Made by a program: the position numbers and the translations under genes. Shown here in pieces: positions 37,701-47,960 of a stretch of 64,000 nucleotides of DNA. The DNA is taken from positions 5,270,001 to 5,334,000 of the forward strand of contig CAUJLY010000004.1 of the NCBI GenBank assembly GCA_963281155.1, read 5' to 3'. This DNA is from Rhabditophanes sp. KR3021. Lineage: Eukaryota > Nematoda > Chromadorea > Rhabditida > Alloionematidae. The notes under the pieces are model-generated. The model was not told where the DNA came from. It worked only from the letters and a program-made list of their open reading frames with translations, and ran no database searches. Every line of letters starts with the position of its first letter. The first letter of the stretch is position 1.

Positions 37701-40684
37701 TTTAACAATATCATCCTTAAATTAATTGCATACATACATTTTTGCAGATTTTTATGTTTAAACATTATTGTTCGATATGCATTTCACCCTATTTAATTAA
37801 TAAACTTGATTAAAGCTTATAAATTTATCCATTTGCTAGTTACTACGTTTAACCTTTGTTGCTTAAACTGTGAATCAGTTTATTTTACTAACTACCGGAG
37901 TACAATCTTTAATATCATTGTTTCATTTAGAATAGCGCATATACTGTTTCTGAAATTCCAAATGATTGGGAAATAATAAAAAATGGAAATGCCAGAGTTA
38001 TTGAAGTTGTTGATACTTTTGCTAGTTCTAAATCTCCAATAAACAGTGCAAGTAATCCTAATGTGAATGCATCTAAATCCCATGGCAATAGTGTTACGAT
38101 TGAAGAAGCCATGGAAGGTATTTACGAAACAGTAGTTCCATCTGGAAGTGTAGGACTTGATGAAGAACGGGCCTTTGATATTGACCATTTTGCAATGTTC
38201 TTCAGATCTGGCCCAAGTATATTTTGTAGCGACGTTCCTGTATGGAAACAAATATTAGATAATCCTAATCAAGCATCTAGATTAGTCATCGGAGAAAGAT
38301 TATATGTTAGATGTACAAATTGTGCAAAAACTAAGGAGGTATAGTCTACAACGCTACAAAATTTTATTAAATTATGTGGGGGTATTAAAGCTAAACGGGG
38401 GAATCAAAAAATTATTAAATTATTCATTAGTCATCTTGAGTTTAAAGATCTTTTCGGTCAAGATGCCAGCGACTGCACATGCGTTGACACTATTGAGCAA
38501 GTAGACATCAAGAAGTGGACATTTGCCATGATCGCAATTGGTGATCTGATGATTGAATCTTTAGACGAGGATGAACTCCACGTTTTCTGCTAACTCTTTG
38601 GTAGGCACTGGCAGCTTGGGAAAGAGAGTTTCGGTTGGATGGTTCTTGATCTTGTCAATTCTTGACTCTTTTCTGTCGAACAAGTCACTATCATTAAGAG
38701 TATGCTTGCAGTCATGGAAGTGTTCACCAATCCTACATAGTAAACTCCTTTCATGAACTTTGATAGTTGGAGAAAATGTCGCCGGCTTCTCTTGGATCGA
38801 GTAAAAATAGACATAAGATTGCTATTCCTCAGAAGCAATTTGCCAACCTGGCCAAACTTTGTTGAACCATTTAAGAGCGTTAAAGTTGATGTTGTGTCTT
38901 AGCTCATTCTTGCATACTTCTTCGCATATACAGAATTTAATCTGGTCAGCTAATGAACCATCATTGCCAGTGATAACCAACTTGCAGTGTCTACAATGGA
39001 CTTCTTTTGCACAGTTCTTTGCTTCAGTATGAGATTCCAAGTACGCTTCACTGTTAAATTTTAGATGACACTTCTTGCAATTAAACTTCGGTTTTTGGAA
39101 TTTAGAAGCAGCAGGTCTTTTCACTATGTACCCAACTTCTTCGGCATTAATAACATCTCTTAAGTGTAGACCCAGTTTCTTGGCTTGAGATCGCTGGCAA
39201 ATTCTGAAGAGATGTTTCTCATTTTCAAATTTAGAGAATCTTCAAAAGTCGCGATGTAGATTCTTCCTAGAGCAAGGACAGCTTCAGCAGGATATCCCAG
39301 TTGTCCATTCAATTTGAAGAATCTTACTTCCACAATCTCCTCTTTGCCTTCAGCTAAACATTGGCCACAACTTTTGACAATTGCATCTTTCTTTGTTGAC
39401 AAAAGACCATTTCCACGAAGCTTACTTATTATTTCTCCATTGTGAGCATAATATCGGACAAATTCATGAGCAGCATTGTAAATTCTTGCGCCACCATATT
39501 CGTTGTTCTTAGTCTTAATCATGTCTTCTACTCCATCAGCAGTTGTTTCAATTAAAAGATCTATTAATTGAGTAGCAGTAAAATGCTTAGTTGCTTCCTA
39601 GCTTTGTGTCTTTGAGCTTCCAGTACTTTGCAAGTAGCGTTCTTGGAGTGTTTAGAAACAGCAAGAAACCGATCACAGTGTGCACACTAGATATTTCTCT
39701 TTACTCAACCAAAAGAACGACTTGGTTGTGGTCTAGAACAAAACAATTACTCATTATTTAAGGTGTTAAACTTACCTTTAGCCGGCACATATTTTCTTCC
39801 TACAGATAACGAAGCTTCCTCAACGATAGGTGGCTATTTCCAGTTTCTTCACAAGACAACTGTCTCATTCCAAGTAGTAAAGCCATTTCATCTTTGTTTC
39901 TCTTGAGACTTTCCTTGACACCGTTTCCTCCATAGTTTACTCCTGTTTGAGTGAATAGGCAACTAAAATAAAGAAACAACAATTAGTAAGCGTAATGACT
40001 TAAGTAAATACATTAAAACGACAACAAATTCAAAGGTAACTAATATTCAAAAATTCAAAAAATATTCTTTTAAAAAGATACCTTCGGTATATAGTTTACT
40101 TAAAGAACAATATAACATCTGTTTAAATATTTTAGATAGCTGATGCTAAGAATCATTACGTTTCTTGTAAACATTGTTATAGCTATTATTGTTCTCGGGA
40201 GTGTAGACGAGACAACCATCATATTCATAGAGATAAATGCTCATATGCAAGAATCAACACTCTTTGCAAGGAAATTATCATGAAAGTTAGAAGAGATTCT
40301 GAAGCACAATTCCACATGTCTAAAGTAGCGCGCGACGGCTTCGCACGTACCGGAAGAGGATCAGTAAATTTTAGAATCAATACAGTTTCCAAGGCTAAAC
40401 AATATTTAAATGCTGGATGGGAAGTTTTTAATGGAATAGACTACAAAAGCCTTCTCTTCTATTATCCGATCCAAGCCTTAGAAAACCAACAAAAAGAACA
40501 ATCCTTAATTAAACTGTGTAAGCAGTACAATGCTAAGGAGAAGTTTATTCTTAGTGTATCCGTGATAGCAGAAGTGGAAAATATTCCGGAAACTCCGCCG
40601 AACGAAAGAACAGATTACATAAACATCACTTCACGTGGGAAGCAGCCATACTCACCAACAATCATCAATGCTTCAAATGTTTAA
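19701..40684 (+). CDS. ajm-1: AJM-1-like apical junction coiled-coil protein (about 2,209 aa, 17 proposed exons)
   Basis: Proposed exons: 19701-19817, 22029-22724, 23840-24505, 24587-24657, 26061-26241, 26368-26953, 28730-28821, 31095-31355, 31396-32295, 32668-33574, 34518-34918, 35137-35298, 35487-35661, 36159-36547, 37476-37544, 37931-38338 and 40136-40684. Phases agree except for two single-base breaks in homopolymers. An N-terminal hydrophobic stretch (TALMAIFVSWTLFLINL) precedes basic residues, then acidic Ser/Thr-rich disorder, a long Glu/Arg coiled coil in exons 9-10, more disorder, and a conserved C-terminal domain with a MYND-like finger (CTNC...CKHC...YCSREC...HRDKC). Nematode AJM-1 is a coiled-coil partner of DLG-1 at epithelial apical junctions; the C-terminal region and overall plan point to it. 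Exon 10 can also read through to a stop at 33616, and exon 13 to 35717, suggesting shorter isoforms. The very long introns could hold internal promoters. The gene identity is a family judgement; the exon chain is inference. Confidence 0.7.
19818..22028 (+). other. AJM-1-like intron 1 (2.2 kb), no recognised content
   Basis: AT-rich intron bounded by ATG|GTAAGT and TTTTTTAG|GCT. Around 20140-20230 there is an imperfect tandem duplication of about 45 nt (two TTTAT-TAAGGTAA blocks). No antisense zinc-finger repeat was detected here. Confidence 0.5.
22725..23839 (+). other. AJM-1-like intron 2 (1.1 kb), no recognised content
   Basis: Bounded by GAG|GTTTGT and TTGTTTTAG|GAA, both in phase 0. The plus-strand frame at 23018-23287 is a low-complexity shadow. 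Confidence 0.5.
24658..26060 (+). other. AJM-1-like intron 4 (1.4 kb), no recognised content
   Basis: Phase-2 intron bounded by CCTCT|GTAAGT and TTTTTATAG|A. No gene or repeat family member was recognised. Confidence 0.45.
26954..28729 (+). other. AJM-1-like intron 6 (1.8 kb) with a small imperfect tandem repeat
   Basis: Phase-1 intron. At about 28370-28460 two roughly 60-nt units share the pattern TGACCATTTT...CAAATA...ATATTTAGTA. No coding content was recognised. Confidence 0.45.
28822..31094 (+). other. AJM-1-like intron 7 (2.3 kb)
   Basis: The largest intron of the gene. It separates the N-terminal disordered exons from the coiled-coil exons. It contains no recognised element, so it is a candidate site for an internal promoter giving shorter isoforms. 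Confidence 0.45.
32410..32667 (-). repeat. End fragment of the intronic repeat family, copy H (AJM-1-like intron 9)
   Basis: A short, internally deleted relic. It carries the GAGGCGATG block (also at about 37306 and, with one change, 44886), then an AGCTTCAGCTAATATTTTAAAT stretch matching the terminal core of copies B and G, then GGAGTGTT, and it runs to the acceptor TTTTGCAG at 32667. No coding frame remains. Confidence 0.5.
33617..34517 (+). other. Intron 10 of the AJM-1-like gene or 3' UTR of a short isoform
   Basis: Exon 10 can end with a phase-0 donor at 33575 (AAAG|GTTCGT), or read on to a stop at 33616. In the second case this AT-rich 900 nt would begin a 3' UTR; AATAAA-like hexamers occur near 34137 and 34157. 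Confidence 0.4.
35860..36110 (-). repeat. End fragment of the intronic repeat family, copy G (AJM-1-like intron 13)
   Basis: The stretch shares with copy B (44930-45060) the series GAATTAGTAAATG, CATGACAC, TTCAGxTxATAAT, AAATTTxAAAGGTxC, and shares GAGTGTTT and ATATATTTTTACG with copy A. It retains only the upstream end of the element and no coding sequence. Unlike A, B, E and H it stops short of the host acceptor at 36158. Confidence 0.5.
36590..37475 (-). mobile_element. Decayed zinc-finger coding repeat, copy A (AJM-1-like intron 14)
   Basis: On the minus strand the ORF starts at 37282 (MEDKNKILLGKRRD), is interrupted by a 43-nt GT-AG intron (37083-37125), and continues in broken frames. 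These include a C-x2-C-x12-H finger at about 36895-36975 (FQCLQCGRYSNTKANLNVH), an EDFIKEVIWDKTLE block, and AENVESILIDALRR with QITNSGSGK near 36700. The same blocks appear in copy B (EDFFKEVICDETL, IESVLIDVLRR, EVTNSDSGK). Frameshifts make it non-functional. The upstream end resembles copy B up to the host acceptor at 37475. Confidence 0.65.
38345..40075 (-). mobile_element. Decayed zinc-finger coding repeat, copy C (AJM-1-like intron 16)
   Basis: Best preserved in the middle. The internal intron lies at 39733-39775. Finger A follows (CAHCDRFLAVSKHSKNATC, about 39635-39700), then ORF 39160-39522 containing EVRFFKLNGQLGYPAEAVL. ORF 38822-39124 has finger B (CKKC-x12-H-x5-C), CAKEVHCRHCKL and ALKWFNKVWPGW. 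Then come IKNHPTETLFP, KELAENVEFIL and QITNCDHGK near 38530. Frames are broken at several points. The copy splits the MYND-like finger coding region of the host. Confidence 0.65.
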
Positions 40685-41385
40685 TTTAATCTTAAATCCA
40701 TTATATTTTAATCCAAAAAAGTTGTATTTTAGTTTATCTACTATATTGACACTACTTAACATAGTCTTTAAAGAGTTTATTAAAAATTAAATGCTTCATT
40801 ATATGTTCATGTAATTTGTAAAAATAATTTTCTTGTAATTGGTTTGTAATATTTTCTTGTTTTCAAATTAATAAACCGTTTTTCCTAATTTTTTTGTCAT
40901 TGTTTTAGATGGATTACTTTACTATATTTCTGTTTTAATATTATTCTTTGTTTATTTGTATTATACGAATTAATTGATAAGTATTTGAGCAATGGTTGTT
41001 TGTTATTGATAAAATGTAGTTATTGAATGAAACTTTTTACGCTTCAACCCACGATACATTCCTTTCATTTTGGCATACCTGAAAACGTCATGGTAGTCAA
41101 GAAAGTACGCACAGTAATGATGCAAATTGATAAACTCCTACTCATCATTTTTAAACATAATCAAATAAGCGATTTTCCTATGTTGCACAATCAAAACCAT
41201 GTGTATCTATAACAAGGACATAATCATGATGGCTATATCATTTCTTATCTTTAACTCACACTTTATTAATGTGTAGCTAGTTTTAGATAGACTTTTACAA
41301 GACCAAAAACAAGGAAGGTTATATATTTACATTATTATAAGTGTGCTTTTAAGAATATTTTCCATAGCTTAATATAAGAAAGACT
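40685..41385. other. AJM-1-like 3' flank and PLC upstream region
   Basis: Seven hundred bases of AT-rich DNA. An AATAAA at 40870-40875 is the probable polyadenylation signal of the AJM-1-like gene. The remainder should hold the PLC promoter. No other gene was seen. Confidence 0.5.
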
Positions 41386-44300
41386 ATGAGTATTGTTAAT
41401 AAAAATGAAATTTCATCCTTATTCACTAATGCCCCACCCCAGGTATTCATCTATAAAAATGTAAGTATTTATTTTACCGATAATTGATCTTACTTTCTTA
41501 TTGTAGGAAAATGGTACAATAGACGAAGTAAAGTTGATGATAGACCCAAATGGATACATTATTTATTTTATTTCGAACATTTCTCTAAAACACAATTCAA
41601 AATGGTTCTTATTTACGGATGATATTGTGGATATACGTACGTCTGCAACCGAGTATCTAGAAATATCGGTACCAAAAGGAAAATATCTGCTTCAGATTGT
41701 AACGAATGAAGATATGACTAATCCCGTATTTTGGTCCTTTGAAACTACAAGTCATTCTATGTTGATGAGATGGTACAATTTTTTGAATAAATTCATTCAA
41801 ACAAACCAGAAAATTTATCGTGGAGTTATTCATTATATTGAAAAATTATTTTCTCCTAGTATTTATGTTCAAAATTATGAGCTGCTCAAATCAAACGAAA
41901 ATCTTAGATTACTTTTCTTACATTTTTCAAAAACGTGTTTAATTCAAAGTCAAAAATCAGGAAAAGTCAAAATTGATAGAACTCGCATTTTGGTTGAAAC
42001 ATATGTACGCTGTGTTGACAGATTTGACTTAAGAAGAGTGTTTGACGAATTAACTGATGGTTTACCCTCTTTACCTATTATTGCCTTCCAACAGTTTATA
42101 AATACAACCCAAAGAGATTGTCGTTTAAACGAAGACATACATTTGTTAAAGACTTTGAGCGATGTCAAGAAAATTGCTAAAATTGTAGAGCCAACTAATG
42201 ACGGCAAAAGTATTTCATATATTGGATTCGCTTATTATATGCTAAGTGACATGAATGCCGATTTGATAACAAAGGAATTTCGCTTAAAGCCTGAGGATAT
42301 GAATTTACCTCTATCATGCTATTACATTAATAGTTCACATAATACATACTTAAATGGCCATCAAATTTTACTAGCCCGCCAATTCAGCGTCAATCAAAAA
42401 TGCGAATCTTCCCTCGAAATGTACCGAAGTGTTCTTTTGGCTGGTTGCAGGTCGATAGAATTAGACCTGTGGGATGGAGACGAAGGTTTCCCAGTAATTA
42501 CACATGGCCCACATTCATTGCAAAAGATAAATACGTTAACACTAAAAAGTGTTTGCTACGTAATAAGAGATTACGCATTCAAAACGTCTGATTACCCTCT
42601 GATTTTGTCACTTGAAAACCACCTTAGTGCTCAACAGCAACAAGTTTTTGTGGAAACAATTACTGACATTTTTGGAGATACTTTAGTAAGGACACCCTTA
42701 GCTGATTTTCCTTTAGAAGAGGGAACTAGATTACCCTCGGTTGCGCGATTGAAGAGAAAAATATTATTAAAAGGAAGTGTCGGCGACGAAATCAACATGG
42801 TTATCAAACAAAGTACTACATGGAATCACAAGTTAATTGAAAGTGTCGAAAAACTGAAAATCGACCACAAAAATTTACTCGAGGATTCGTTTAAAAACCT
42901 GGATAGAAAGCTGGAACTTAAAATAAATACAAAGAAGAGAGTTCTTGGCTTTGGTGGTGAAAGTAGCTTTAAAAAACAATACCTCGCTCTTAAACGATTG
43001 TCTTCTAATAATCAGCTAATTCCAAACTTCTTAAAAATGATTAATTATTGTCAAAATTCAAAAAGGATGGAACTACAAATGCCTGATTTTTTGATGCATT
43101 CAGGTACGATAAGCGACTTATTTATTTATTAAACTAAAGAAATATGGATAAATAAGTGAATTATGAAGACGTTTTATATTAACAACAACATTTTATTTAA
43201 TTCCAGGAAGTGAACAAAAAATTGATAAAGCTATATCTAAAAATTCTTCCCAAGTTATTCAATTCTGCCAAAGACATCTTTTAAGAGTATTCCCAGAGGT
43301 AAACCGCATCTGTAGTTCCAACTTCATCCCTTGCTTTTTTTGGGCAGGTAAGACATTTATTAAAATATAAAATCAAAATTGTAAAGGAGGTCGAAGTATG
43401 ACTTATCACTAGCCTCAATAAACGCATCAAGGATAATATCGGCTACTTGACTCTTTACTTCGGGAAAGAGATGACATACTTCATCAAAAGAGGGTTTTCC
43501 GGAATCAGAATTAGTGACCTCTCTTCTTAGAACATCGATGAGAACACTTTCAATATTTTTGACTGTTACCATATTCTTCAAATAATAATGCCGTTCTTTT
43601 TCAATGTCTCATCACAAATAACTTCTTTGAAAAAGTCTTCTTCATCACTAAAAAGCAGTTCCAAGTCAATTTCGGCATTCAAACGTTGTCTGTGCAAAGA
43701 CATTCTATTATCAAATATTTCCGTTTCGCCAACATATCGAATTCCATTTTTGACAGTTGCTTTAGTCCAGTTGTTGTGAACTACCCTTGGATAAATCATG
43801 AGACAACACCCTCTTTTATTTGCTGGATGAGCTTTGATTTTAGCTATTACACTAGCAGCTGATTCTGTTGTCAGAATTGAAGGTATCAATTAAATCCCAG
43901 AAGTCAATTTTGTCCCAAAACCATGCTACAAGAATTTGGTCTGTAACGGAAGATATTCCACCTTTACATAAATCACTAATATAGTTTTCAGCACTTTCAA
44001 CATTCTTTCCTTTGAAAAAATAGGCATCAGCTGGCGAATAGTATTTCTCTTGGGAATTTCTTTCTTGAATGCTTTTGTCAACCGAATCCCTGTATCTCCT
44101 TTCTTACGTTCAGTAACGTCATTGTTTTTTGCGCAAAGACGGTACTTAGCATCTGCTTTCATATCACCATCTTCAGGTAACAGAGGCATGTTAAGTACTT
44201 CCTTTGTGTATCTAACTTTAAGTACAATATTAAAGAACTTCTTTCTGAACTCGGGAAAGTAATAACAAGTATAAATAATGCTATGCAACAATCATATGAT

Positions 44301-45875
44301 GATGACATCGTGCCTAAATTATCACTCTCAAAAGAACTGATGATATAACCAGTGCCAAATAAAGACGTTGATAAATTAGATCTTTTAAGTACAGCGTCAT
44401 TTAATAACTCCTGTAACAATCTGTTTCATAATTTTTTGAACCAAAATAATGTTTTTCAGCCGAATTAATCACCTTGACCAACTCTTCTCTCTCTTTGCCA
44501 CTCATCTCCTGAGAATCAAAGTTATTCCTTTCACTACCACTTTCAGATTGATCTAGAATAGTTATTACAAAAACATTTACTTTTAATCTTAAGTTCAATG
44601 ACTTGATTATTATTGTGTGGCAAGCCAGCATTTCCAACTGTTCTTATCATCTCCTCCATCGGCAATCTGACCTAAAATAAAAGAATCATTGCGTACAATT
44701 AGTTTTTAAACTTACTCTCCTTCCCAAAATTCTTACATCTTCCAGAAATGCTGGTTTCGTTGTCAATTCAAGCTATCCTTTTTCCACGTTGATGCTTGCA
44801 CTCTTTTAAAAGAATCATCTCCGCGTTTGGGTAAGATCCTAACTTTTTGTCATTCTCCATAATAGGTTTGATAGACACTTAATAAGAGGCGATCTTGAGG
44901 TTCAAAATGAACAGAATTAATTAGTAAATGTAGCCATGACACGTATATAGCTTTCAGATGATAATCAAATTTCAAAGGTACAAAGACTTAGATTGGAGTT
45001 AGTAAAGTGGCTCACTAAACAATTATATAAAAATTAAAACCATGTAATCTTTTTTGAGTAAATATTTAATTCATAATTTTGCAGCCGGCTGCCAAATGGT
45101 AGCATTAAATTTTCAAACAAATGGCCTTGCTATGCAAATGAATAATACATTGTTTGAGGAAAACGGCAGATGTGGCTATCTTCTTAAGCCTAAAATTTTA
45201 AGGGAAAAAGAATTCAATGCCTCAATTTACGCTACAAATCTATTAATTGCAAATTGTGTTTCAATCGAGGTTATATCAATTAATTGCATATCCCCCTTTC
45301 TTAGTCAAAAAAAAGTTAATGGGGAGTCTATTGCACACTCAATAAATGTCGTCGTAGATTTGTATGATTTACCACAGGATAGCCAGCGTGACAAGCATAA
45401 AACAACAGGAATTATTGTAAAGAATGAATTATGTACTGTATTATTGGAAGATTCACGTCAAAAGTTTGTGTTTGACAAAATAATAAAACCGGAAATTGCT
45501 TTGCTTCATATAAAAATTATGAACAAAAATAATGGAGAACTTTTTCAAAGATTTATTCCAGTTCACAAGATACAGCCGGGTTTTCGTCACATTATTCTGA
45601 GAAATAATGCCAATAAATCTGTTGGACCGGCAAATGTTTTTGTAAAAATTGACGTTAATTTACATGTACCAATTACAGAAAAACGTTCTGACGCATACAC
45701 TAATCCTCTTAAATTTTTGGAACAATTAAAATTGGAAGAAGAGCATCAACAACTTATTTTAAGTCAAGAGAACAACGAAACTTTGGAAAATGAGATTTTT
45801 GATCAGTGGAATCAAAAAAAGCAATCCTTTAATACTGTAGGTGAAAGCATAGACGAAGAATCAGATGATGCGTAA
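41386..45875 (+). CDS. PLC-beta-type phosphoinositide phospholipase C (867 aa, 4 exons)
   Basis: Exons are 41386-41460, 41507-43103, 43207-43347 and 45085-45875 (868 codons, phases agree). An N-terminal PH-like region and divergent EF-hand region precede the X domain, whose two catalytic histidines are present: His303 in INSSHNTYLN and His358 in ITHGPHS. A lysine-rich X-Y linker follows, then the Y domain (NRICSSNFIPCFFWAAGCQM, spanning the last intron), a C2 domain, and a tail with NPLKFLEQLKLEEEHQQL that resembles the start of the PLC-beta C-terminal region. The enzyme hydrolyses PIP2 to IP3 and diacylglycerol at the plasma membrane; beta types are activated by Gq and G-beta-gamma. It lacks the long PLC-beta C-terminal coiled coil that contributes to Gq coupling (usual length about 1,200 aa). 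Intron 3 hosts repeat copy B. The subfamily call is less certain than the enzyme class. Confidence 0.88.
43380..45084 (-). mobile_element. Decayed zinc-finger coding repeat, copy B (PLC intron 3)
   Basis: Start near 44858 on the minus strand (MENDKKLGSYP). The family's internal intron is at 44672-44715, its sequence nearly identical to that of copy A. ORF 43578-43889 carries GETEIFDNRMSLHRQRLNAE and EDFFKEVICDETL; ORF 43360-43581 carries IESVLIDVLRREVTNSDSGK and continues to DIILDAFIEASDKS. The two ORFs are in different frames, so the copy is broken. Finger residues are degraded here. The upstream end matches copy A and reaches the acceptor TTTTGCAG at 45084. Confidence 0.65.
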
Positions 45876-47765
45876 AATTTATTAAACTTATGTAACTTAT
45901 AATTTATTTCATCAATCTAAATAAATGTAGTTTCAAATTTACACCATTAAATATACCATTTAGTTACATTATTTATATATTGAAACAAAGCGGTAGTCTT
46001 TTATTAACACTCCATAAACAACTTCATTTTACTCTAATCACCATTCCATCATTCTTAAGAGAGACTCTATAAACAAATTAATTGTCAAAAAGAAAATAAT
46101 TTGTTCGAATACTTACTACTTACTATTCGCCATTATTATTTCAAGACCAATATTCTTGTTAATTCATATAAGCTATGCTTTTATAGACACTACATTAGCA
46201 TTGCTAGAATAGGAAATTAATTAACAGTAGGAATACATAGCTGCTTCTGACATTGAGTTATAAATTCATATTATTTGTATTAATTCCTTCCATCTAACTA
46301 AATAAATTTGATCACATTTTAAGTGCATTTTTCATACTCCAACTTTATAAATAAATATATTTATACATATTTAAACACATCAATCCTTATTCATTATTAA
46401 GAGTAATTATTCACTACAGCCAAGTAACTATATTATAAAATATACCATAAAATATATCATGATATAGTCAACTGTATATAATTAAATTTGCAATTAATAT
46501 AAATGGAATTGTAAAAATATAATCCAAAAAGTCGGTTATATATTTTAGTTTCTTATCGCTAATTGAAAGCAATTATTTTATAATCAATTATTATTAATCA
46601 TGTGTTGACAGTAATAGTTTGTACAGACTAATTATTATTTCTTTTTATATAGCTTTATACATATTTATCAATACGTGCATATATTTATGTGTATATCTAA
46701 ATATATGTATCTATATTTATCTGCATATATTGCTAGTGGGATTTTATAAAATTGTGACGCGAAACAATTTGGCCATTACTTCTGAACGCAAAATTGTTTA
46801 TATCATGAAGGAGGATATTAAACATTTTAAATATAAGAAGACAAAGCTTACTTTGTACTTTTATAATTTTATATTCTTATCTTTTTATAGTTGTTTAAAA
46901 TAATTTATTTTGACAATAGTGGTTGTTTATTGTAATCCATACTGTTATTCTTTCTAGCGTCAAATTGTTCGACCGTTAAATCGGTCGTGAGCGATTGTCG
47001 CCCCATTTAAATTGTGAGACTCTCTTGTAATTGCATTGACTATACGTACTGTTCGTTTATATCATACAGACTACCAATGCTCATCTTTGCTATATGGCCC
47101 AGTCCGGGACAATTTTTGGATTGGCAACTTCCATTTTAGTTAGTTTTGGTCAGTGTGAGGCGAGTAGGATTATTATTGCCACACCAACCAATCCGCATCA
47201 TCAAATAATGGCGTCTTGGCCAAAATTGGACATTGCCTTTAAAAAGACAACGACACTCACAGAATTGTGTCTTGAGACTGTCCCTATGCACTATATTGAA
47301 ACGGCCTCACACGTACAAAGCTTCCTCAATGCTCGCTCGCTCTCTCGAAGCTAAATCTATCGATTCTAGTCCTATGTTAAATGTATACTTTTTATATTCT
47401 TTCCCAAATTTATACCATTTCAACCCCTTTTATTTCCTTTTATTCCTTTTTATTCTTTCTAACACCACTACTAAGCAAACCCCCCATTTTCACACACATT
47501 TTCTAAATTATTTGTTACATATAATATTGCAATATTTTAATATTTTAGCATTTTGATATTGTTATATCTTAATATTATCTCTGGCTTTGTAATTTATCAT
47601 ATTATTATTGCAATTATAATTACATCGTGGTGCCATTTTCATGAATCACCAGCAAATATACCTTTGGCTAATTTAGAATTTCTTTATAGTCTGAAAACTA
47701 TTATCATCACAGCCAACATCAATTAGTCAACATTTCATATTTTAAACCTTAACAACATCACCGCC
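45876..47765. other. PLC 3' flank and upstream region of the G-gamma gene
   Basis: AATAAA at 45920-45925 is the likely PLC polyadenylation signal. About 46640-46735 is TA-rich with ATATTTAT-type repeats. A perfect inverted repeat CGACCG-TTAAAT-CGGTCG lies near 46969-46986, followed by a GC-richer island to about 47355. That island may be promoter or a 5' UTR exon of the downstream gene. The frame at 47094-47354 resembles no family. Confidence 0.4.
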
Positions 47766-47960
47766 ATGGATAAAGCTGATCTTCAAAAAACCGTAGAATC
47801 ACTTCGCCACCAACTAAGCCATAAACGAATGAATATTTCAGAAAGTTCTAATGAAATGAAACGATTTGTTGAAGGTTTGGAAGCGAACGATCCTCTCATA
47901 AATCCTGTCGACAAGAGGTTGAACCTATGGGCAGAAAGGAGCAAATGTGATATAATATAA
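47766..47960 (+). CDS. gpc-2: Heterotrimeric G-protein gamma subunit (64 aa)
   Basis: Single-exon frame beginning at a well-placed ATG (CCGCCATGG). The 64 residues match the G-gamma fold: an N-terminal helix (ADLQKTVESLRHQL), a second helix (NEMKRFVEGLEANDPLINPV) and an NLWAERSKCDII end. The last four residues, CDII, form a CaaX box, predicting prenylation of Cys61 and membrane attachment. G-gamma pairs obligatorily with G-beta and acts downstream of GPCRs. It resembles the ubiquitous C. elegans GPC-2 more than the sensory GPC-1, but I am unsure of orthology. An upstream non-coding exon is possible. The frame on the opposite strand is a shadow. Confidence 0.92.
   Translation: MDKADLQKTVESLRHQLSHKRMNISESSNEMKRFVEGLEANDPLINPVDKRLNLWAERSKCDII

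Noticed and set aside
47094..47354. 86-codon plus-strand frame upstream of the G-gamma gene
   Set aside because: No family resemblance, no signal or domain; more likely promoter or 5' UTR.
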